Positions 1 through 6,611 are shown, counted from the stretch's first letter. The stretch: 7,011 nucleotides of DNA from Pseudomonadota bacterium (GCA_023424585.1 JAFADT010000234.1:1-7011), one strand, 5' to 3'. Notes: generated by a model from the sequence alone, not told the origin. Numbers and translations are program-made.

Positions 1-1
1 G

Positions 2-1255
2 GGGAACCTGCGGGTGATGCTGGGCTCGGGGCTCCTGGGCATGGCGGCCTCCGGCCTGCTCAACCCGGTGATGCCGTTGTACCTGCGCTCGCGCGGGCTG
101 GGCTTCCAGGAGATTGGCGCGCTCTACACGGTGGGGGCGCTCCTGCCCATCTTCGTGCAGCCGGTGCTGGGGGCGCTGTCGGACCGCCATGGGCGCAAGC
201 CCTTCGTGGTGGGCCTGTCGCTCGTCACGTCGCTGATGGTGCCGGCGGTGGCGCTGGTGGACGACCCCCAGCCGCTCGCCGCCGTGATGATCCTCAAGAT
301 GCTGCTGTCGCGCAGCGCGGCGCCGGTGTCCAACGCGATGGTGGCGGACTTCGCGCCCGCCAGGCAGCGCGCCACCCTCTTCGCGCTGCTGGACGCCACG
401 TCGAACCTGGTGTTCGTCGCGGCGCTGTTCGCGTCCTCCGCCGTCATCCGCGCGCTGTCGGTGGCGGGCACCTTCTTCCTGGCGGGGGGCCTGTTCCTCG
501 CGGGCAGCCTGCTGCTCCTGGGGCTGGACGAACCGGCGCGGCCCTCGCGCGCGGAGGCGGGGCGCGGCGGCGCGGGGTGGGGCCTGGTGTTCCGGGGGCT
601 CGTGTCGCCGTTCACCTACGTGAAGGGCCGGCCCGGCGCGGCGGCGCTGTTCCTCTGGCAGTTCTTCTTCACCTTCGCGCTGGCGCTGTTCCCCACCTAC
701 CTGCCGCTGTACGCGGTGGAGCTGGGCGCGCCCCGGGAGGCGGTGGGGCCGCTGGTGGCGGCGTCGTGGCTGACGTACGCGTTCGCGCAGCCCTTCGGCG
801 GGCGGCTGTCGGACCGGATGCCCCGGCGCGTGGGGATGATCATCCCGGGCCTCGCGGGCATGGCGGTGATGGCGGCGGTGCTGGGGGCTTGCGGATGGCT
901 GCCGGACGGCGCCGCGCTGCTGGCGCTGGTGGTGGCCTGGGTGCTGCTGGCGATCCCCGACGGCCTGCACCGCTCCTCCGCGTCCGCGCTGGTGGTGGAG
1001 CAGTCCCCCCAGCCCTCCGAGCGCGGCCGGTTCATGGGCGCGCTGGGCTCCTGCGCGGCGCTGGCCTCCGTGCTCGCGCCCGTCACCTACGGCTTCGTCG
1101 CGCAAGCCGCCGGCATCCACTGCACGTTCCTCCTCTCGTCGGTGGCCTTCGCGCTGGCGCTCGGCTGTGTGTCGCGCGTGCGCGAGGCGTCCTCCCACGC
1201 CACGCCTGAACCGGCCCCCGTGGCCGCCCTCACCCCCACCTCGGAGCCCGGATGA
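2..1255 (+). CDS. Major facilitator superfamily (MFS) transporter, 5' end cut by window edge
   Basis: This is an inner-membrane MFS permease, most like the drug/metabolite efflux branch; the substrate cannot be read from sequence. The protein is almost entirely hydrophobic helices with short loops. It carries the canonical MFS motif A between helices 2 and 3 (GALSDRHGRKP, nt 170-202) and a degenerate second copy after helix 8 (GGRLSDRMPRR, around nt 798-830), the pseudo-symmetric pattern of the 12-helix fold. The frame is open to base 2. Conserved-looking residues (NLRVMLGSGLLG) precede the first possible starts, GTG at 14 and ATG at 17, so the true start probably lies a few codons outside. 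A GGGGA at bases 1-5 could instead serve the GTG at 14. The polar tail after the last helix is Pro/Ala/Thr-rich. The stop overlaps the next start (ATGA, 1252-1255), implying translational coupling. A role in exporting a product of the downstream genes is inference only. Confidence 0.9.
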   Translation, partial: GNLRVMLGSGLLGMAASGLLNPVMPLYLRSRGLGFQEIGALYTVGALLPIFVQPVLGALSDRHGRKPFVVGLSLVTSLMVPAVALVDDPQPLAAVMILKMLLSRSAAPVSNAMVADFAPARQRATLFALLDATSNLVFVAALFASSAVIRALSVAGTFFLAGGLFLAGSLLLLGLDEPARPSRAEAGRGGAGWGLVFRGLVSPFTYVKGRPGAAALFLWQFFFTFALALFPTYLPLYAVELGAPREAVGPLVAASWLTYAFAQPFGGRLSDRMPRRVGMIIPGLAGMAVMAAVLGACGWLPDGAALLALVVAWVLLAIPDGLHRSSASALVVEQSPQPSERGRFMGALGSCAALASVLAPVTYGFVAQAAGIHCTFLLSSVAFALALGCVSRVREASSHATPEPAPVAALTPTSEPG

Positions 1256-3381
1256 GCCCCCTTCGCCACGTGTGTCGCTGGGGCACCGCGCTGTTGGCCG
1301 CGCTGGTGCCCACGCTGGGACACGCTGATTCGACGTACAAGGTCACCGCGACGCGGACGCAGGACGCCATCACCATCGACGGCAAGGGGGACGAGCCAGC
1401 GTGGCAGGCGGCGCCGGAGATCTCGGGCTGGTACCTCACGCGCATCAACTACGGCAAGCCCGCGCCGGACGACACGAAGGTCCGCATCCTCTACGACCAG
1501 GACAACCTGTACTTCCTCTTCCACTGCCTGGACTCCAAGCCGGAGCGCATCACCGGCTACACGGTGCAGAACGAGGGGTTCCTCCACCAGGAGGACAACA
1601 TCACCATCATCCTGGACACGTACCTGGACCACCGGAACGCGTACTACTTCTGGACCAACCCGCTGGGCGTGCGCACCGACGGGCGCATCGTGGATGACGG
1701 CGAGGCGTTCTCCACCAACTGGCGCGGGGAGTGGGAGACGAAGTCCACCATCGTGGAGGACGGGTGGATTTCGGAGGTGCGCATCCCGTTCGCCAACTTC
1801 CAGTTCGAGAAGAAGGACGAGATCACCTTCGGCATGCTCCTGGACCGCGAGCAGTCGCGCAACCAGGAGTGGAGCAACTGGACGCCGGACGGCGTCAACA
1901 GCGCGAAGGTGAGCCGCTACCCGCACCTGGAGGGGCTCAAGGGCATCAAGCCGCGCCCCATCTTCAGCGTCACCCCGTACGTGGCCTCCACGGTGGCGCT
2001 CAAGTCCAGCGACGACCGCGGCCTCTTCCGTCCCAACGTGGGCGCGGACGCGCGCATCGACCCGGCGCCCTGGCTGTCGCTGAAGCTCACCGCCAACCCG
2101 GACTTCAGCGACGCGGAGGCGGACCAGGGCTTCCTCCTCCTGGACACGGACCAGCCGCTGCTGCCGGAGCGCCGGCAGTTCTTCCTGGAGAGCGAGCACC
2201 TCTTCATCGCGCCCATCAACATCTTCACCTCGCGCCGCGTCGCGCTCCGTCCGCACGACCGGGTGTGGGGCGGCCTGCAGCTCACCGGCAAGGTGGCGGG
2301 GCTCAACTTCGCGATGCTGGACGTGCAGCACCGCGACTTCACGGGCAAGGACGCGCAGGGCCGCGACGTCTTCGAGAACGTCAACTCCGGCGTGCTGCGG
2401 CTGCAGCAGGACATCGGGAAGCGGTCGATGATCGCCCTGGTGGCGCTCAACCGCAGCGGGCGGGGCGGGCTGTTCGGGGACTCGGACTTCCAGACGGTGG
2501 GCGTGGACGGCAACTTCCACCTCTTCGAGGAGTTCTTCATCCAGGCGCAGGCGCTGCGCAGCTGGAGCCCGCTGGGCAACGAGGACGCGGACGCGTACCA
2601 CGTGGGCCTGCACCGCTTCGACACGCTGTCGGAGTTCTGGTTGCAGTTCGAGGACATCGGGAAGAACTACGCGAACCCGCTGGGCTGGACGCCGGTGGTG
2701 GACAAGCAGGGCTACAACTCGCGCGTGTTCCTGACGCCGTTCCCCAAGTGGCGCTTCCTGCCCCGGCTGGACGTGACGTGGGACTCGCTGTGGCGCCGCA
2801 ACCACGAGGGCGAGCGCACGCGCTGGCGCAACCGCCTCAACGTGCAGCCCTACCTGCACCACGACTTCGCGCTCTACCTGGAGGGCATCTACGACGACAA
2901 CCTGGGCTTCCGGGACCGGCTGGGCACGTTCGGCTTCACCCTGTTCCCGCACGACTGGCAGAGCTACACGCTGACGGCCGTCGCCGGCCGCTTCCTGGGC
3001 GGGGAGATCCGCGGCTTCAACGGCGCGGCGAACATCAAGATCGGGCCGCACATCGTCGCGCGCCTCAGCGGCTTCTACACGCGCAACTTCAACGTGCCCC
3101 AGAACAGCGACCTCTACGGCACGTCCGGGGACGGCTACAGCTTCTCTGGCTACGCGCAGCTGCGCTACCACTTCAGCCCGGACCTCTACGCGCGCCTGAC
3201 CTTGCAGAAGGGCGGCGTGTACGAGCTGGCGGACTACAACTCCGTGAAGGGCACGTTCCTGGACGCGATGGTGGGGTGGCACTACCGCCAGTGGAGCGAC
3301 GTCTTCCTCGTCTACACGGACCAACCCTTCGCCGGCTCCCAGGAGCGGCGGATCCTCACGAAGATCTCCTTCAACTACTGA
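1252..3381 (+). CDS. Secreted CBM9-like / DUF5916 protein with probable outer-membrane beta-barrel
   Basis: A 709-residue protein with an N-terminal signal peptide: Arg at 5 and 9, hydrophobic core about 10-22, likely cleavage after GHA at residue 25. Next comes a family 9 carbohydrate-binding-like domain (about 28-195) with typical signatures IDGKGDEPAW, RILYDQDNLYFLF and a D-rich NAYYFWTNPLG strand. The remainder fits DUF5916: NPDFSDAEAD near residue 282 and LLPERRQFFLE near 303-313, followed by SRRV. The C-terminal half alternates polar and aromatic residues and ends KISFNY. A terminal aromatic residue is usual for outer-membrane barrels, so I infer an outer-membrane location. Molecular function in this family is not established; sugar binding is suggested only by the CBM9 resemblance. 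The start ATG overlaps the stop of the MFS gene, with GGAG at 1243-1246 five bases upstream. The methyltransferase gene begins 20 bases after its stop. Confidence 0.88.
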   Translation: MSPLRHVCRWGTALLAALVPTLGHADSTYKVTATRTQDAITIDGKGDEPAWQAAPEISGWYLTRINYGKPAPDDTKVRILYDQDNLYFLFHCLDSKPERITGYTVQNEGFLHQEDNITIILDTYLDHRNAYYFWTNPLGVRTDGRIVDDGEAFSTNWRGEWETKSTIVEDGWISEVRIPFANFQFEKKDEITFGMLLDREQSRNQEWSNWTPDGVNSAKVSRYPHLEGLKGIKPRPIFSVTPYVASTVALKSSDDRGLFRPNVGADARIDPAPWLSLKLTANPDFSDAEADQGFLLLDTDQPLLPERRQFFLESEHLFIAPINIFTSRRVALRPHDRVWGGLQLTGKVAGLNFAMLDVQHRDFTGKDAQGRDVFENVNSGVLRLQQDIGKRSMIALVALNRSGRGGLFGDSDFQTVGVDGNFHLFEEFFIQAQALRSWSPLGNEDADAYHVGLHRFDTLSEFWLQFEDIGKNYANPLGWTPVVDKQGYNSRVFLTPFPKWRFLPRLDVTWDSLWRRNHEGERTRWRNRLNVQPYLHHDFALYLEGIYDDNLGFRDRLGTFGFTLFPHDWQSYTLTAVAGRFLGGEIRGFNGAANIKIGPHIVARLSGFYTRNFNVPQNSDLYGTSGDGYSFSGYAQLRYHFSPDLYARLTLQKGGVYELADYNSVKGTFLDAMVGWHYRQWSDVFLVYTDQPFAGSQERRILTKISFNY

Positions 3382-3401
3382 CCTGACCGAGGGCTGTTCG
3401 C

Positions 3402-4244
3402 ATGACCGCCGCCGACCCGCAGGGCCTCAAGCGCCGCTACGACGAGGTGTCCCCGAAGTACGACCAGGGCGCGCCGGACGCCACGGCCATCAAGCTGTTC
3501 TGGCTGACGTACGAGCACCTCACCTGGAAGCCGGTGGAGGCGCTGCTGCCGAAGGACGGCGCGACCTGGCGCGTGCTGGACGCGGGCGGCGGGGGCGGCA
3601 AGTTCGGCACGCGCTTCGCGCAAGCCGGGCACCACGTCACCGTGCTGGACATCTCCCCGGGCATGCTGGACGGCGCGAGGGCCCGGTTCACCGCGAAGGG
3701 CCTGCTGGACCGCGCGGCCTTCGTGGAGGGGGACGTCGCGGCGCTGGCGCTGCCGGACGCGGCCTTCGACCTGGTCTTCTGCGAGGGCGACCCGGTGTCG
3801 TACTGCCTGGACGCGTACCCGCGCGCGGTGAAGGAGCTGGTGCGCGTGGCGAAGCCGGGCGCGCCGGTGGTGCTGGGCGTGGACAACCGCTACGAGGCGT
3901 TCACCGGCTATCTGAAGATGGGCAGGCCGCGGGAGGCCTTCCGCACGCTCCACGACGGCCGCACGACGTGCCCGTATGGCCTGCCGGTGCACGCCTTCAC
4001 GGTGCGCGAGCTGGAGCGCGCGGTGGCGGACGCGGGCGCGGAGCTGCTGGAGATCTTCGGCAAGCCGGTGATGTTCTTCGACATGCTCCAGGCGATGGCG
4101 TCCGCGCGGGGCGGCACCGCGGAGGCGCCGTGGGACGCGTGGGCGGCGCGCGAGGAGATCTTGGCGTTGCAGGAGCAGCTGGCGCACGAGGGCTTCGCCG
4201 TCCTGGGGCAGCACCTCCAGGTGATGGCGCGGCGCAAGGGCTGA
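3402..4244 (+). CDS. Class I SAM-dependent methyltransferase
   Basis: A 280-residue cytoplasmic enzyme predicted to move a methyl group from S-adenosylmethionine to an unknown acceptor. Rossmann-type SAM-binding features are clear. Motif I is VLDAGGGGGKFG (58-69, satisfying DxGxGxG). The acidic end of strand 2 is VLDISPGML (D83), which should contact the ribose. EGDVAALALPDAAFD (109-123) and DLVFCEGD (123-130) form the motif II/III region. KELVRVAKPGAPVVLGV (144-160) is the usual late strand of ubiE/BioC-like methyltransferases. The first 50 residues (YDEVSPKYDQ and following) form the usual N-terminal cap. The start ATG has GAGGG at 3389-3393 eight bases upstream. It ends only 4 bases before the MNIO gene, so the two are almost certainly co-transcribed. 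Methylation of a product of the MNIO enzyme, such as a thiol or amide, is a reasonable inference by analogy with MNIO gene clusters but is not shown here. Confidence 0.9.
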   Translation: MTAADPQGLKRRYDEVSPKYDQGAPDATAIKLFWLTYEHLTWKPVEALLPKDGATWRVLDAGGGGGKFGTRFAQAGHHVTVLDISPGMLDGARARFTAKGLLDRAAFVEGDVAALALPDAAFDLVFCEGDPVSYCLDAYPRAVKELVRVAKPGAPVVLGVDNRYEAFTGYLKMGRPREAFRTLHDGRTTCPYGLPVHAFTVRELERAVADAGAELLEIFGKPVMFFDMLQAMASARGGTAEAPWDAWAAREEILALQEQLAHEGFAVLGQHLQVMARRKG

Positions 4245-4248
4245 AGCC

Positions 4249-5079
4249 ATGGGCCTCCCCTTCCTGGGCGTGGGGCTCAGCTACCGCTGGGACCTCAACC
4301 CGCACCTGGCGCGCGGCAACCCCGGCGTGGACTGGCTGGAGGTGACGCCCGAGCACTTCCTGCCGCTCACGCCGGACTCGGAGCGGCGGCTGGAGCTGCT
4401 CGCGAAGCGCTATCCGCTGGTGGGCCACAGCCTGGAGCTGTCGGTGGGCTCGGACGGCGTGGACGCGCCCGGCTACCGGGAGGGCTTGAAGCGCGTCCGT
4501 CAGGTCACCCGGAGCGTCTGGCACGGGGACCACCTGTGCTTCACGCGCGTGGGGGACCTGCCCCTGCGCGCGCTGACGCCGGTGCCGCTGACGGAGGAGG
4601 CGGTGGCCACGTGCGTGCGCAACGTGAAGGCGGCGCAATCGGACCTGGACGTGCCGTTCGTGGTGGAGAACATCGCGTATCTCTTCCACACGCCGCTCAA
4701 CACGCTGGACGAGGCGGAGTTCCTGCGCCGCGTGGTGGAGGGCGCGGACTGCGGCCTGCTGCTGGACTTGCACAACCTGTATTGCAACGCGGTCAACCAC
4801 GGGTTCGACCCGTATGCCTTCCTGGACCGGCTGCCATTGGAGCGCGTGGTGCAGGTGCACCTGGCGGGCGGCATCACGATGGAGGGGCTGAGGTTGGACA
4901 GCCACTCCGCGCCCTCGCCGGAGGAGGTGTGGCGCCTGCTGGAGTACGTGGCGCCACGCAGCCCGGTGCGCGGGGTGAACTTCGAGATGGACAGCGGCTT
5001 TCCTCCCTTCGCGCGGCTGGTGGAGGAGCTGGCCCGCGCGCGCGCCATCCTCCAGCGCTGCGGCGCGAGCGCGGCTTGA
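4249..5079 (+). CDS. DUF692/MNIO family multinuclear non-heme iron-dependent oxidase
   Basis: A 276-residue TIM-barrel protein of the DUF692 family, relatives of MbnB, TglH and BufB. Characterised members use two or three irons and oxygen to modify peptides, mostly at cysteine. The family landmarks occur in order: GVGLSYRW (7-14), VDWLEVTPEHF (27-37), GHSLELSVGS (59-68, H60), GDHLCF (93-98, H95), VVENIAYLFH (138-147, E140), LLLDLHNLYCNAVNHG (170-185, D173, N176, H184), VVQVHLAGG (200-208, H204), LDSHS (216-220, D217, H219) and NFEMDSG (244-250, E246). These are the positions where family metal ligands sit, and none appears lost. Length is typical. AAGGG at 4236-4240, eight bases before the ATG, is the likely ribosome binding site. 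It sits between a methyltransferase and a probable partner protein. The substrate is unknown; the family assignment is firm, the reaction is not. Confidence 0.92.
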   Translation: MGLPFLGVGLSYRWDLNPHLARGNPGVDWLEVTPEHFLPLTPDSERRLELLAKRYPLVGHSLELSVGSDGVDAPGYREGLKRVRQVTRSVWHGDHLCFTRVGDLPLRALTPVPLTEEAVATCVRNVKAAQSDLDVPFVVENIAYLFHTPLNTLDEAEFLRRVVEGADCGLLLDLHNLYCNAVNHGFDPYAFLDRLPLERVVQVHLAGGITMEGLRLDSHSAPSPEEVWRLLEYVAPRSPVRGVNFEMDSGFPPFARLVEELARARAILQRCGASAA

Positions 5080-5090
5080 GCAACGGAGCC

Positions 5091-5118
5091 CCACGATGAG
5101 CGACCGACGATGAGCTAC
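5091..5118 (+). repeat. 14-bp tandem duplication spanning a start codon
   Basis: Two adjacent 14-base units, 5091-5104 and 5105-5118, agree at 12 of 14 positions and share the nine-base core ACGATGAGC. Each unit contains an ATG followed by AGC. Because 14 is not a multiple of three, the ATG of the left unit (5096) and of the right unit (5110) lie in different frames. Only the right one opens the downstream gene. This reads as a local slippage or unequal-copy duplication at the translation start. Confidence 0.75.
5096..5113 (+). other. Five-codon ORF (MSDRR) overlapping the start of the downstream gene
   Basis: ATG at 5096 is followed by four sense codons and a TGA at 5111-5113, which overlaps the ATG at 5110 as ATGA. 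GGAG at 5085-5088 is seven bases before this ATG, the ideal distance. The same GGAG is 21 bases from the ATG at 5110, too far for direct initiation. The mini-ORF could load ribosomes that then restart at 5110. It is short enough to be a by-product of the duplication, so function is inferred. A weaker GAG at 5098-5100 could serve 5110 directly. Confidence 0.35.
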
Positions 5119-5724
5119 CCACGAACGCTGGAGGTCCTGGCGCGGCTGCACGTGGAGCCCCGCTTTCGTGAGGCGTGGCGCCGCGATGCCCCCGGCGCCC
5201 TGGCCCCGCTGGGCCTGACGCCGCCGGAGGCGGAGGCGCTCCGCCAGGTCGCTCCGGCGGTGGTGGAGCGCGCCGGCCGGATGATGGACTTCCACCGCAC
5301 CGAGCGCGTGCGCGAGCAGCTCGCCTGGGTGGACGAAGCGAAGCGGCCGGAGCTGGGCCCGCTGCGCGCGCGCTTCCTCCAGGACGTGCCGCCGGAGGTG
5401 CTCAACCGCGAGGAGGCCATCGCGTACTGCCGCTTCCTGGAGGCGGGCGAACACGCCCCGCACGCGGAGCTGCTCCAGCGGCTGCCCGCGTATGTGCCGC
5501 AGCTGGCGCGGTGTGAGCGGCTGCGCCTGTCGCTCGCGTGGGGCCTCGTCCCCCTGCCGGCGTCGGGCCCGCACGTGGAGCCCTTCGACTACCCGGTGCT
5601 TACGCTGCTCGCCGCGCTGGACGCGCCGGGCTGGCCCCCGCTGGAGCCGAGGCCTACGCGCGTGGAGTACCTCAAGGTGCCCCACCTGCCCGCCGTGATG
5701 CCGCGCGAGCTGCCGTCACCTTGA
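5110..5724 (+). CDS. Hypothetical protein, probable partner of the DUF692/MNIO enzyme
   Basis: A 204-residue soluble, mostly helical protein without signal peptide or membrane segment. I do not recognise the family with certainty. Its position directly after the MNIO gene matches that of MbnC/TglI/DUF2063-type partner proteins, which bind the oxidase and its peptide substrate. The stretch FLEAG...PAYVPQLARCERLRLSLAWG (about 109-145) vaguely recalls the YLADVARLEWA segment of DUF2063 proteins. Residues 8-46 (RFREAWRRDAPGALAPLG, then LTPPEAEALRQ) instead resemble the short helical fold of Nif11-type leaders and LigA-like subunits. The C-terminal third is Pro-rich (VEPFDYPVL; RVEYLKVPHLP). Only two cysteines (107, 135) are present, so it is not an obvious cysteine-rich substrate. 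ATG 5110 is the only in-frame start after the previous stop; its unusual upstream arrangement is described separately. A substrate role cannot be excluded. Confidence 0.75.
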   Translation: MSYPRTLEVLARLHVEPRFREAWRRDAPGALAPLGLTPPEAEALRQVAPAVVERAGRMMDFHRTERVREQLAWVDEAKRPELGPLRARFLQDVPPEVLNREEAIAYCRFLEAGEHAPHAELLQRLPAYVPQLARCERLRLSLAWGLVPLPASGPHVEPFDYPVLTLLAALDAPGWPPLEPRPTRVEYLKVPHLPAVMPRELPSP

Positions 5725-5740
5725 GGTGCCCCGCGCCCCT

Positions 5741-6235
5741 TCAGTGCTTGCGGTGGTGCGCCTTCTCATAGGTGCCCATGAGCTGGGTCTCCCCCACGAT
5801 GTGGCCCTCCATCGCCTTGAGCAGCTCCGTGCGGGTGGGCTGGTTCAGGTCCGGCAGCACCGTGTCCAGGGCGTACAGCTTGAAGTAGTAGCGGTGGTTG
5901 CCAATGGGCGGCATGGGCCCGCCGTAGTCCTGCCGGCCGAAGTCGTTGCGCCCCAGCTTCACCCCCTGCGGCAGCACGTCCAGGGTGGCCCCGTCCGGCA
6001 GGTTCTGCGCGTTGACGGGGAGGTTGTAGAGGACCCAGTGGCAGAACGTGCGCTGGGGGTTCGCCGGGTCCGGCGCGTCCGGGTCCTCCACGATGAGGGC
6101 CAGGCTCCTGGCCCCGGCGGGGAGGTTCTCCCAGTGCAGGGGTGGGGCCTTGTCGTCGCCCTCGCCGGTGTAGGCGATGGGGATGGGCATCCCGTCCTTG
6201 AACTTCGGAGAGGTGAGCTCGAGCGGCTTCGGCAT
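5741..6235 (-). CDS. YbhB/YbcL family Raf kinase inhibitor-like protein (PEBP family)
   Basis: A 164-residue cytoplasmic protein of the phosphatidylethanolamine-binding protein family. Conserved elements are the N-terminal LTSPKFKDGMPIP with YTGEGDDKAPPLHW (strand and ligand-pocket entry), SLALIVEDPDAPDP (44-57, the DPDAP signature), FCHWVLYNLP (65-73, with pocket His/Trp) and GPMPPIGNHRYYFKLYALD (106-124, the GxHRY signature). Full-length bacterial homologues are about 150-180 residues, so it appears complete. No signal peptide is seen, unlike some periplasmic relatives. The ATG at 6235 was chosen because AAGGAG lies six bases upstream. An in-frame ATG at 6253 would add MPKESR, and longer upstream readings have no family resemblance. 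It is transcribed against the MNIO run; the two stops are 16 bases apart. The physiological role of bacterial members is poorly defined, and kinase inhibition should not be assumed. Confidence 0.93.
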   Translation of the reverse strand: MPKPLELTSPKFKDGMPIPIAYTGEGDDKAPPLHWENLPAGARSLALIVEDPDAPDPANPQRTFCHWVLYNLPVNAQNLPDGATLDVLPQGVKLGRNDFGRQDYGGPMPPIGNHRYYFKLYALDTVLPDLNQPTRTELLKAMEGHIVGETQLMGTYEKAHHRKH

Positions 6236-6241
6236 GCGTGA

Positions 6242-6247
6242 CTCCTT
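6242..6247 (-). promoter_or_regulatory. Ribosome binding site fixing the start of the PEBP-family gene
   Basis: On the minus strand the sequence AAGGAG stands six bases before the ATG at 6235. It is the strongest Shine-Dalgarno match in the window. It overlaps the codons following the alternative ATG at 6253, which argues for 6235 as the main start. Confidence 0.75.
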
Positions 6248-6397
6248 GGGCATGGGCGGCCAACGTGGCCCCCGGCAAGCTGGCGATGCCGCGGGCCCGG
6301 TGCTGAGAGACGGAGGGCGCTCCGCCCGGCCGCCTGTCACCCCCCGGGCCACCCCCCGCCGCTGATCCACCGGGCGCCTCCCGGGCCGCCTGCCGGA

Positions 6398-6409
6398 AGG
6401 GGGCCCCCT
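6398..6409. repeat. Perfect 12-bp palindrome in the divergent intergenic region
   Basis: Five G residues followed by five C residues, flanked by A and T, make a perfect 12-base palindrome (AGGGGGCCCCCT). It lies about 165 bases upstream of the PEBP start. In such GC-rich DNA it may be chance; a regulator site is possible but unsupported. Confidence 0.3.
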
Positions 6410-6466
6410 CCGAGGAGAAACGACCCCCCTGGCCCCTCCGCCGTGGTAGCTGCGCTTGCGGGTGCG

Positions 6467-6513
6467 GCAACCGCTGCTGGCGGTGGGGCGCCCCGCGTCC
6501 CCGTACCGGTTGC
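6467..6513. repeat. 7-bp inverted repeat upstream of atpZ
   Basis: GCAACCG (6467-6473) is the reverse complement of CGGTTGC (6507-6513), with 33 bases between the arms. A smaller hairpin, ACCGC (6470-6474) with GCGGT (6480-6484), overlaps the left arm. The right arm covers most of the putative -35 element TTGCAC. It could be an operator with two half-sites, or chance. Confidence 0.25.
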
Positions 6514-6566
6514 ACGCGCCGCGCATTCGGTGCTAAGCGGCGCCCGCGCGTGTAAGGGGCGGGGTC

Positions 6567-6611
6567 GGGGTTGGCGATGGAAACCCAAGACTTTTCCGGG
6601 GTTTGGTGAGG
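6567..6611 (+). promoter_or_regulatory. Candidate 5' leader of atpZ with mutually exclusive hairpins and ribosome binding site
   Basis: AACCC at 6582-6586 can pair with GGGTT upstream (6568-6572, loop of 9). Extended to AAACCC (6581-6586) it can pair with GGGTTT downstream (6599-6604, loop of 12). GGAAA (6579-6583) can also pair with TTTCC (6593-6597). These pairings exclude each other. The downstream stem ends directly against the atpZ Shine-Dalgarno GTGAGG (6606-6611), seven bases before the ATG. Whether this region is transcribed as a leader depends on the start site, which is unknown. The ribosome binding site is sound; the regulatory reading is inference. Confidence 0.35.

Noticed and set aside
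1087..3324. Very long open frame on the minus strand opposite the DUF5916 gene
   Set aside because: It is the expected shadow of a high-GC gene. The translation is a Val/Arg/Ala/Glu-rich low-information sequence with no domain, while the plus strand has a signal peptide and clear family motifs.
3997..5685. Long minus-strand open frame opposite the MNIO and partner genes
   Set aside because: Composition is Arg/His/Gln/Ala-biased with no recognisable motif, and it crosses three well-supported plus-strand genes.
5717..5728. Small inverted repeat CACC-TTGA-GGTG at the convergent gene ends as a terminator
   Set aside because: Only four or five base pairs, no T tract on either strand, and it overlaps the stop codon. 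It is too weak to call.
6311..6324. CGGAG-GGCG-CTCCG hairpin as a terminator or regulatory element
   Set aside because: Five base pairs in very GC-rich DNA are expected by chance, and there is no T run. It is noted only within the intergenic description.
6444..6459. Sigma-54-like promoter (TGG...TTGC) upstream of atpZ
   Set aside because: The spacing between the GG and GC elements is 11 rather than the strict 10 bases, and the -24 box matches poorly beyond TGG.
6236..6526. N-terminal extension of the PEBP-family protein up to an ATG near 6526
   Set aside because: The extra residues are Arg/Gly/Pro-rich without family similarity, and a strong AAGGAG is perfectly placed for ATG 6235.
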